NCBI GenBank assembly: GCA_937899365.1 | Contig: CALBPH010000589.1 | Coordinates: 1 to 5,124, forward strand | DNA: 5,124 nt | Direction of reading: 5' to 3' | From: an uncultured Leptolyngbya sp. | Lineage (GTDB): Bacteria; Cyanobacteriota; Cyanobacteriia; Phormidesmidales; Phormidesmidaceae | Shown here: one piece after another, positions 1 through 5,124 of the stretch | Layout: each line of letters begins with the position of its first letter | Position numbering within the stretch: position 1 is the stretch's first letter | Notes under the pieces: model-generated | Seen by the model: only the letters and a program-made list of their open reading frames with translations | The model's database searches: none | Told to the model about the DNA's origin: nothing | Program-made: the position numbers and the translations under genes

Positions 1-280
1 TCATCTGTTGGCATTTTCCTACAGCCACTGCATAGTCAATCCCGTAGAGCCAATTATTTTGAGCGAACCGTGAGTCAAAACAACTATTTCAGCATAATAT
101 AATACGCTTACATTGGTAGATGGAGATATGAACGTTTGTTGATGAGGGGTATCTATTTCAGTGCGTAACCAGAAAAATGGACAGAGTAAAAAATAGTACC
201 CATTTCTTCTATTCTCTGACTTTTTGGCTAGAATTCGATATTGCTTGCATTGTCCCTTCCTGCCCCCCTTGCCTCCCTTT
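1..280. other. Upstream leader region without a supported gene
   Basis: This stretch has no gene I can support. A frame open from the left edge reads 33 codons and stops with TAA at 100-102, but its translation resembles nothing I recognise and it may be chance. A long minus-strand open frame covers part of this region and continues into the opposite strand of the first real gene; its product is unrecognised and it looks like a shadow. The visible items are a TATAAT hexamer at 98-103 and a strikingly pyrimidine-rich tract (about 251-280) directly before the first gene's ATG. Confidence 0.6.
75..103 (+). promoter_or_regulatory. Possible sigma70-type promoter for the CHAT-TIR-ATPase gene
   Basis: A perfect TATAAT lies at 98-103 in an AT-rich setting. 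At 17-bp spacing the -35 position (75-80) reads TCAAAA, a poor match to TTGACA, so the promoter would be weak, activator-dependent or not real. It would give a 5' leader of roughly 170 bases before the ATG at 281. The call rests on the -10 hexamer and its position upstream of the operon only. Confidence 0.3.
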
Positions 281-2452
281 ATGAATCGTCTGACCCAAAC
301 AATTCTGATTTTGGCGGCTAACCCTCGCGGTACGAACGAGCGACGGTTAGGCGAGGAAATGCGCGAAATTGAAGATGGCTTAAGACGTGCCCAAAAACGA
401 GACGAGTTCGTCATCAAACAGCGTTGGGCGACCACCCCCTTGGATATGCAGCGGGCGATATTAGACGAAAAGCCCAACATCGTTCATTTTTGCGGCCATA
501 GCGCTGGAGAAAAGGGCCTCGTCTTTGAAGATAAAAATGGCCGCCCTAAGCCCGTTACTGGCAGAGCCCTAGCCCGTCTTTTTAAGCGTTTGAGTGACCA
601 AGTCAGCTGCGTGTTGCTAAACGCCTGCCATTCAGAAATCCAAGCCAAGGCGATCGCCCAACACATAGAGACGGTTATTGGTATGAGTCAAGCCGTGGGC
701 GATCAAGCCGCTGTGAAATTTGCGACCGGATTTTATGATGCCTTGGGTGCCGGACGTGATGTGGACTTTGCCTACGATTGGGGTTGCAGCGCTATTGAGA
801 TGGAAGGTATCGATGAAGCCTTAACGCCGGTACTGCTGCATAACCCGAGTGATCGCACGGCGGAGGTTTCTACTGTTCTATATATTCCTACGTCAGGATC
901 TACAAAAGACTCTCGTCAGCCTTCGCCGCCAGCCACGCCCAAAATTTTTATTAGCTATAAGCGAGATATTGCCACTGACGAACAGATTGCTCAGCAGCTC
1001 TACGGTGCGCTCCATGGCGAGTACGAGGTATTTATTGATCGCACTATGGCCGTGGGAGAAAACTGGATGGCGCGCATCAACCAAGAAATCCAAGACTCAG
1101 ACATTCTCATCGTGCTGCTCTCTGAAGTCTCGGTGCGCAGCGAAATGGTGCAGCTAGAGATTCAAAAAGCCCACCACCTCTCTCAACAGACAGGCCGTCC
1201 ACGGATCTTGCCGGTGCGTGTGGCTTATCAAGCCTCCTTTGCCTATCCATTGAGTGAATATCTCAACCCGATTAACTGGGCCTTTTGGAGGGACGCGTCC
1301 AATACGCCCGGTCTCGTGGCAGAAATTCAGCAAGCAATTCAAGGCCAGCCCCTGTCTCTGAATACCGAGCTACGCAAAGCTGAAGTGCTGGTAGACCCAG
1401 CGCCGACCACACTGCCGGTGCCAGAACCAATGGCCCAGCCTGCCCCGTTAGAAAAGCCAGAAGGGACCATGCGGGTGCAGTCCTCCTTTTATATTGAGCG
1501 GCCAGAAGATCGAGTAGCCCTAGAGACTATTGCAGAAGAAGGGGTGACGCTGACCATAAAAGGGGCGCGGCAGATGGGTAAAAGCTCACTGTTGATTCGG
1601 GTGATGGATGCCGCTCGAGCGGCTGGGAAACAAGTCGCTTTTCTCGATTTTCAGCTGTTTGACCAAGACACCTTAGAAGACGCGGATGATTTCTTCTATC
1701 AATTTTGTTTGTGGTTGACTGATATCCTAGACGCAGACAATCAAGTGGACGAGTACTGGAAACGTCCGCAAGGCAATCGACAACGCTGTACGCGATACTT
1801 TCGGAAGCATCTGTTGTCCCAGATAGAGACTCCGCTGGTGTTGGCGATGGATGAGGTAGAAAGCATTTTTGCTACACCTTTTCGGACAGATTTCTTCGGT
1901 ATGTTACGTAGTTGGCATAATCAACGGGCCACGAGTGAGCTATGGCGACGTTTGGATTTGGTGTTGGTGACATCTACCGAGCCTTATCAGCTCATCGCCG
2001 ATCTGAATCAATCCCCCTTTAACGTGGGAGAAGTGCTCGATCTGCTGGATTTTACGTTATCGCAGGTACACGATCTCAATAAGCGGCATGGTATGCCACT
2101 GAGCATGGCCGAGGAGAGTAAGCTCATGGAATTGGTGAATGGCCATCCGTATCTGGTGCGGCGAGCGCTGTATCTGGTGGCGAGAGGATTGATGACAGCA
2201 AGTGATCTGTTCACCCAAGCAATAGAAGATAGGGGCCCGTTCGGCGATCATTTACGCTATCACCTGTTTCGCATTTGTGATGAACCGGAGTTAGTGACGG
2301 CATTATTGCGGGTGATTTCCCAGCAGGAGTGTCCGAATGAGCGAATTTTTTTTCGGTTACGAGGAGCTGGTCTGATTCGGCGCTGCCAATCTGGGGCAAT
2401 TCCACGTTGTTCACTGTATGCCAGGTATTTTCAGACGTATCTGAATCATTGA
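281..2452 (+). CDS. CHAT protease - TIR - AAA-like ATPase multidomain protein
   Basis: An intact 723-aa, apparently cytosolic protein with three domains. Residues about 7-195 are a CHAT (caspase/HetF-associated) domain: it opens with ILILAANPRG, and the caspase-like dyad is visible as His73 in HFCGHS and Cys116 in LLNACHS. After a Ser/Pro-rich linker, residues about 220-350 form a TIR domain: FISYKR at 223-228, VFIDR, SDILIVLLS, and SEMVQLE with Glu293 as likely catalytic NADase residue (Glu288 is an alternative). A second Pro-rich linker leads to an AAA-like (AAA_35, PF14516-type) ATPase at about 415-723, with Walker A G428-x4-G433-K434-S435 and Walker B ending D524-E525. It closes with a winged-helix-like RLRGAGLIRR and a terminal YARYF segment. 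No signal peptide or membrane helix is seen. ATG281 was chosen because the CHAT fold starts seven residues later; a TTG at 224 would only add a Pro-rich low-complexity tail. No Shine-Dalgarno precedes either start. By family knowledge these are conflict/cell-death effector modules driven by an NTPase switch; the trigger and substrates are unknown. Confidence 0.88.
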   Translation: MNRLTQTILILAANPRGTNERRLGEEMREIEDGLRRAQKRDEFVIKQRWATTPLDMQRAILDEKPNIVHFCGHSAGEKGLVFEDKNGRPKPVTGRALARLFKRLSDQVSCVLLNACHSEIQAKAIAQHIETVIGMSQAVGDQAAVKFATGFYDALGAGRDVDFAYDWGCSAIEMEGIDEALTPVLLHNPSDRTAEVSTVLYIPTSGSTKDSRQPSPPATPKIFISYKRDIATDEQIAQQLYGALHGEYEVFIDRTMAVGENWMARINQEIQDSDILIVLLSEVSVRSEMVQLEIQKAHHLSQQTGRPRILPVRVAYQASFAYPLSEYLNPINWAFWRDASNTPGLVAEIQQAIQGQPLSLNTELRKAEVLVDPAPTTLPVPEPMAQPAPLEKPEGTMRVQSSFYIERPEDRVALETIAEEGVTLTIKGARQMGKSSLLIRVMDAARAAGKQVAFLDFQLFDQDTLEDADDFFYQFCLWLTDILDADNQVDEYWKRPQGNRQRCTRYFRKHLLSQIETPLVLAMDEVESIFATPFRTDFFGMLRSWHNQRATSELWRRLDLVLVTSTEPYQLIADLNQSPFNVGEVLDLLDFTLSQVHDLNKRHGMPLSMAEESKLMELVNGHPYLVRRALYLVARGLMTASDLFTQAIEDRGPFGDHLRYHLFRICDEPELVTALLRVISQQECPNERIFFRLRGAGLIRRCQSGAIPRCSLYARYFQTYLNH
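650..657. repeat. HIP1 palindrome GCGATCGC
   Basis: The octamer GCGATCGC sits inside GGCGATCGCC within the CHAT domain coding region. HIP1 is a dispersed, over-represented palindrome of many cyanobacterial genomes, so it supports the taxonomic reading. Only one other copy was seen, at 4921-4928. Confidence 0.8.
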
Positions 2453-2457
2453 AGGAG
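2452..2457 (+). promoter_or_regulatory. Ribosome binding site AAGGAG of the second gene
   Basis: AAGGAG overlaps the TGA stop (2450-2452) of the CHAT-TIR gene by one base and ends 12 bases before ATG2470, somewhat long but usable. The 17-bp intergenic gap and this overlap leave no room for a separate promoter, which argues for co-transcription and possibly coupled translation. It contrasts with the first gene, which has no recognisable Shine-Dalgarno. Confidence 0.65.
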
Positions 2458-2469
2458 TAACTTAACAGC

Positions 2470-3474
2470 ATGGTTAAACGCATCATCTATACACCGGGAG
2501 GGACGGTTCAGTCGGGAAATGGAGTTTACATTTCTCGTCCAGCGGATAAGAAGTTGCTGCAACTCTGTCGAGAGAGAGAGTTTGCCTATGTGCTGACGTC
2601 TCGGCAAATGGGCAAGTCGAGTTTGATGATCCACACAGCGCGTCAGCTTTCAGTGGAGAAAACAGTATCAATTATTGTAGATTTAACCGATGTGGGAGTC
2701 CAGGATGTTACGGCGGACTTGTGGTATCGGGGATTCTTGTTAGAGATAGAAGACAAGTTAGACCAACAAGGATACCACTTGGAAACAGATGTATATGAGT
2801 GGTGGCAAAACAATTCTTATCTCACTCTTTCACAGCGTTTCATTCGTTTTTTTAAGACTGTTGTGTTGAAGTCTGTAACAGCACCAGTTTTAGTATTTGT
2901 TGATGAGATAGATACCACTCTAAGTTTAAGCTTTACCGATGATTTCTTCATTTCTATTCGTTCTTTATATAACGCTCGATCACAGAACCCTATTCTTAAT
3001 CGTTTATCGTTTGTTCTGATTGGAGTCGCTACTCCAAATGAGTTAATTAAAGATTCTCATCGTACTCCCTTCAATATTGGACAAAGAGTCGATTTAACCG
3101 ATTTTACACTTGAGGAGGCACGTGTGCTAGCTGATGGACTAGAACTGACATCAAGACAATCTATTGATGTTCTAGAATGGATTATGTCGTGGACAAATGG
3201 ACATCCATATCTGACACAGCGGGTCTTTCAAGCTTTATCGAAAATGCATAAAAAGGTCATTGAAAAGAACGATATTGATACTGTTGTAAAAACCAATATC
3301 ATGGGTGAGTTCGGGGACAAAGACAATAATTTACAGTTTGTTCAAGATATGCTCCTCAAACGAGCAAAGTGGCCCAAAAAAATATTGAATACTTACAAAA
3401 AAGTTTGGCACGACAAAGAGCCAGTTTTAGACACAGGAGATTTAGAGACAAAGTCTCACCTCAAACTTTCTTGA
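2470..3474 (+). CDS. AAA-like ATPase, truncated N-terminal part of the AAA-CHASE2 gene
   Basis: This 334-aa open frame is the only part of the second gene that could still yield a clean protein. It starts with the characteristic YTPGGTVQ segment, followed by Walker A within LTSRQMGKSS (residues 42-51, Lys49), Walker B VLVFVDEID (Asp145, Glu146), a FTDDFF segment, TPFNIGQRVDLTDFT, and WTNGHPYLTQR, all hallmarks of the AAA-like (AAA_35) family. The first Gly of the Walker A is replaced by Thr/Ser, which I believe is normal for this subfamily. It ends abruptly at SHLKLS, where relatives continue with a Gly and the rest of the C-terminal winged-helix-like subdomain, so the ATPase loses about 35 residues of its own fold plus the membrane sensor. 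It is a paralogue of the ATPase domain of the preceding gene. Whether the stub is stable or active is unknown. Base composition drops to clearly AT-rich after about 2640. Confidence 0.75.
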   Translation: MVKRIIYTPGGTVQSGNGVYISRPADKKLLQLCREREFAYVLTSRQMGKSSLMIHTARQLSVEKTVSIIVDLTDVGVQDVTADLWYRGFLLEIEDKLDQQGYHLETDVYEWWQNNSYLTLSQRFIRFFKTVVLKSVTAPVLVFVDEIDTTLSLSFTDDFFISIRSLYNARSQNPILNRLSFVLIGVATPNELIKDSHRTPFNIGQRVDLTDFTLEEARVLADGLELTSRQSIDVLEWIMSWTNGHPYLTQRVFQALSKMHKKVIEKNDIDTVVKTNIMGEFGDKDNNLQFVQDMLLKRAKWPKKILNTYKKVWHDKEPVLDTGDLETKSHLKLS

Positions 3475-3591
3475 ATCGTAAGAAAGCAAGATAATAGACT
3501 GAAAATCCGAAATAAGATCTACTATCAGATATTTAACGATAAATGGATTAGAACTAATTATCCTTTCCTTCATCCTACTTGGTCTGAATCA

Positions 3592-4131
3592 TTGATTGGA
3601 AGTTTATCAGTCGCAATTTTTGTACTAGTTCTCAGTTCATTCGGGTCTATGGAGCGACTTGAGTTGAATATGTTTGACCGGCTAGTATCACGACGACCTG
3701 CCGAAACTCTTGATCCTCGTTTGCTAGTGGTAACTATTGATAGTGATTTTATAAGATCTCAACCTACTACTAACAGGCTGAGCTCAGTATCCGATGAGGT
3801 ACTGGGCGAAACCATGGCCATACTGCAAACACATAATCCCCGAGTAATCGGCATTGATTTGTTTAGAGATTTTCCTGGGGAAACTGAACAAATAGCTAAT
3901 CAACTGTCCGAGCCTAATGTTATTGCAATAGCTCAACATAGTGACAAGTCTACAGGAACACCTGGTATTCCACCACCACCAGAGGTCTTCTCCCCAGAAG
4001 GAGTGGGGTTTTCGGATCTAGTGGTAGATCTTGATGGAACTGTTCGGCGGCAACTCTTAGTTATGGAGCCTCCTGTAGGCTCTCCCACCACATCCTCCCT
4101 ATCAATATCGCTATTAGCGACAGCAAAATAA
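3592..4131 (+). pseudogene. CHASE2 N-terminal half fragment with membrane anchor
   Basis: This open fragment between the first and second internal stops begins at a TTG that is probably only an internal Leu codon; family-like coding sequence actually resumes immediately after the TGA, at 3475. It carries a hydrophobic anchor (SLSVAIFVLVLSSFG, about 3601-3645) and then the start of a CHASE2 domain: MERLELNMFDRLV, DPRLLVVTIDSDFI, NPRVIGIDLFRDFP, PPPPEV, and VGFSDLVVDLDGTVRRQLL. CHASE2 is a predicted extracytoplasmic ligand-sensing domain. No Shine-Dalgarno precedes the TTG, so independent translation is unlikely. It ends at TAA 4129-4131 in the region where relatives continue with a helix leading to a strand and the GGY turn. 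Confidence 0.7.
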
Positions 4132-4266
4132 CTACACGCAGCAGCTCTTAGAGTAGATTAGGAAGACAACGAAAGCATTCTTGAAATAGGAGAAGGACGT
4201 TTTAGGCTACTAAGAAATACGTCAGGAGGGTATAGTTCGATTGATAGCCGTGGGTACCAAGTACTG

Positions 4267-4776
4267 GTGAATTATCGATCGAATTCTCTCGCTGCTCGCA
4301 ACGTGCCCATAACCGATATTCTTGAAGGTGATTTTGATGATGCTTGGGTGAAAGACAAGATAGTCTTAATCGGTATTTCGGTTGAGCAATTTTCTGGGGA
4401 CTTCTTTAAAGTCCCTATTTCTCCTAGAAATCTACCAGATGCCGGTGAGGGAACTATGATATCAGCGGTTAACCTTCAAGCACATCTGATTAGCCATATT
4501 CTTGATGTAGCAGAAGGTACTCGACCTTCTTTTTCTTTCTGGTCTAATTGGGTGGAATCCTTGTGGATGTTAGGATGGTGCATCGCTGGGGGGATGACAG
4601 CTTCTTTATTGAGATTAAGAGACTCAGGTTTAAAGTTCTACCTGCTATTTACTAGCATTTCGTGTGTGATAGTTATTCCTAGCAGTAGCATAATCTTTAT
4701 GATTTTTACTATTTGGATACCTTTCGCTCCACAAATCCTAGGGTACACATTGACGAATGGATGTATTACTGCATAA
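4267..4776 (+). pseudogene. CHASE2 C-terminal half fragment with three membrane helices
   Basis: This is the last piece of the broken sensor. The GTG at 4267 is almost certainly the Val/Asn of a conserved LVNYRS segment, not a start; homologous sequence already begins at 4162 right after the TAG (ILEIGEGRFRLL, GGY, GYQVLVNYRS). Further CHASE2 features are ITDILEGDF, VKDKIVLIGIS, and an AHLISHIL helix. Three hydrophobic segments follow: SLWMLGWCIAGGMTASLL (about 4558-4611), FYLLFTSISCVIVI (about 4636-4680) and SIIFMIFTIWIPFAPQIL (about 4684-4740). This three-helix tail is standard for CHASE2 proteins. The chain ends shortly after the last helix with no added kinase or cyclase output, consistent with the ATPase at the N-terminus being the output domain. 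Confidence 0.7.
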
Positions 4777-4804
4777 TCATTAATAAGAAATTCGAAGACA
4801 AGAA

Positions 4805-4860
4805 ATTTTGAACGACCTTCAAAATCATAGAGAATAGCTTGATTCGGGAAGGTTCAAAAT
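4805..4860. repeat. Bulged inverted repeat downstream of the AAA-CHASE2 gene
   Basis: The arm ATTTTGAA (4805-4812) plus CCTTC (4816-4820) pairs perfectly with GAAGG plus TTCAAAAT (4848-4860), giving 13 base pairs interrupted by a three-base bulge CGA, with a 27-base loop. It begins about 30 bases after the last stop, so it could form an mRNA hairpin and act as a 3' end. It lacks a GC-rich stem and a T-tract after the right arm, so a classical Rho-independent terminator is not supported. It could also be the remnant of a mobile element end. Confidence 0.45.
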
Positions 4861-4864
4861 AGGG

Positions 4865-5083
4865 TGACACTTTAGGGCGTTCCGCTCGTCTCAATGCGTA
4901 CCGTTAGTCCACCGCATTGTGCGATCGCCCTCATGAGTCCAGCCGTTTCTGTCGCTGCCAATCTATCCCCCACTACTCGTCAAGCAATCGGCATTGGGGC
5001 GGTCGCCCGCACCGTTCCGATTAGCCACATCGCTGCAACACACCAAGTCAGCCGGAAGTTCGTCTACCAGCTATCAAGTGTCA
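4865..5083. mobile_element. Candidate internally deleted IS / MITE-like element
   Basis: TGACACTT at 4865-4872 is matched by its exact inverse AAGTGTCA at 5076-5083, enclosing 219 bp. The tetramer AGGG flanks both ends (4861-4864 and 5084-5087), as a target-site duplication would. The interior contains the start of a transposase-like frame. This fits an insertion sequence that kept its ends and the transposase N-terminus but lost its middle. The repeats are short, AGGG borders a G-run, and no second copy is available for comparison, so the boundaries are tentative. Confidence 0.35.
4921..4928. repeat. HIP1 palindrome GCGATCGC
   Basis: Second GCGATCGC copy, lying just upstream of the ATG at 4933 in the transposase-like frame. 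No copy was seen in the intervening 4.2 kb, including the whole AT-rich second gene. Confidence 0.75.
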
Positions 5084-5124
5084 AGGGGGGTAGGCGGGTA
5101 AATGACAGCGATTGTCGTGCTAGC
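4933..5124 (+). CDS. Transposase-like helix-turn-helix N-terminus, partial or remnant
   Basis: An open frame reaches the right edge of the window without a stop. Starts are possible at ATG4933 or ATG4894; I prefer 4933 because it begins directly with the ordered segment MSPAVSVAANL, though neither has a convincing Shine-Dalgarno. The segment TRQAIGIGAVARTV, then ISHIAATHQVSRKFVYQ, reads as a helix-turn-helix of the kind at the N-terminus of bacterial transposases, and I recall similar cyanobacterial transposase N-termini without being able to verify the family. After VYQ (about 5070) the translation becomes low-quality (Gly/Arg-rich) just where the candidate right inverted repeat starts, suggesting that the gene is cut there and that the frame beyond is accidental. 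The product would bind DNA at element ends if it were complete; as seen it is probably non-functional. Confidence 0.45.
   Translation, partial: MSPAVSVAANLSPTTRQAIGIGAVARTVPISHIAATHQVSRKFVYQLSSVKGGRRVNDSDCRAS

Larger units (their letters stand above)
2470..4776 (+). pseudogene. AAA-like ATPase - CHASE2 membrane sensor gene broken by three in-frame stops
   Basis: A single reading frame of 769 codons spells an AAA-like ATPase (about 5-370), a transmembrane helix (about 375-393), a CHASE2 extracytoplasmic sensor domain (about 392-690) and three C-terminal transmembrane helices (about 697-762). This is the usual order for cyanobacterial AAA-like/CHASE2 proteins. The frame is interrupted by TGA at 3472-3474 (codon 335), TAA at 4129-4131 (codon 554) and TAG at 4159-4161 (codon 564), and ends at TAA 4774-4776. 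Recognisable family sequence continues in the same frame straight across every stop: KLS, stop, IVRKQDNRLKIRN at the first; LLATAK, stop, LHAAALRVD, stop, EDNESILEIG at the others. No insertion or deletion is needed, so each break could be one base substitution. I infer nonsense decay of a once full-length gene. Readthrough or sequencing error are the alternatives; one codon reassignment cannot explain three different stops. Confidence 0.8.

Noticed and set aside
1..102. Possible 3' end of an upstream gene (33 codons, TAA at 100-102)
   Set aside because: Too short, no recognisable motif and no way to see the upstream part; another frame is open nearly as far.
224..280. TTG224 as start of the CHAT-TIR protein
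   Set aside because: It adds 19 residues of Pro-rich sequence outside the CHAT fold and has no ribosome-binding site; ATG281 fits the domain boundary.
19..480. 153-codon open frame on the minus strand
   Set aside because: It overlaps the strongly supported CHAT domain on the other strand, and its translation shows no recognisable motif; it is a shadow of GC-rich coding sequence extended into the leader.
3472..4161. Alternative genetic code or single stop reassignment
   Set aside because: All three stop types interrupt the frame, while the first gene terminates normally at TGA, so no single reassignment explains them; I also saw no recognisable readthrough context.
4777..4893. Rho-independent terminator
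   Set aside because: The inverted repeat has a long loop, a bulge and no following T-tract.
5102..5124. ATG at 5102 opening MTAIVVL to the edge, as a new gene start
   Set aside because: Only seven codons are visible; nothing can be supported.
1..5124. CRISPR arrays, tRNA or rRNA genes
   Set aside because: No regularly spaced repeats and no cloverleaf or rRNA-like stretch were seen on reading the window.

Overview
The window looks like cyanobacterial chromosomal accessory DNA. The evidence is two GCGATCGC (HIP1-type) palindromes, a CHAT-TIR-AAA-like multidomain protein of a style common in filamentous cyanobacteria, an AAA-like/CHASE2 architecture also typical of that phylum, and a transposase-like fragment at the right edge. 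Genus cannot be assigned from sequence reading alone.

Layout: positions 1-280 are a leader region with one plausible -10 element and no gene I can support. Positions 281-2452 (+) encode a 723-aa intact protein: an N-terminal CHAT-type caspase-like protease domain with a His73/Cys116 dyad, a TIR domain with a candidate catalytic Glu293, and a C-terminal P-loop ATPase of the AAA-like (AAA_35) type. Seventeen bases later, with an AAGGAG ribosome-binding site overlapping the upstream stop, a second gene starts at 2470. It encodes another AAA-like ATPase, apparently a paralogue. The same reading frame runs on to 4776 through a transmembrane helix, a CHASE2 sensor domain and three more transmembrane helices, but is broken by three in-frame stop codons: TGA at 3472, TAA at 4129 and TAG at 4159. 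No frameshift is seen over 2.3 kb. I read this as one degraded AAA-like/CHASE2 membrane gene rather than three small genes. Only the soluble ATPase part (2470-3474) remains a clean ORF.

Positions 4777-4893 hold a bulged inverted repeat and no gene. From 4894/4933 to the window edge runs an open frame resembling the helix-turn-helix N-terminus of a transposase. It lies largely between 8-bp inverted repeats (4865-4872 and 5076-5083) flanked by AGGG on both sides, so it may be an internally deleted insertion-sequence derivative.

How the parts may fit (inference): CHAT proteases and TIR NADases are both effector domains of prokaryotic conflict and regulated-death systems, and P-loop ATPases commonly act as their switch. 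The first gene packs two effectors and the switch into one chain. The second would originally have been a membrane-anchored sensor with a related ATPase, co-transcribed with the first, and has since lost its sensor by nonsense mutations. That would leave an orphan effector, or a pair in which the soluble ATPase stub alone persists.
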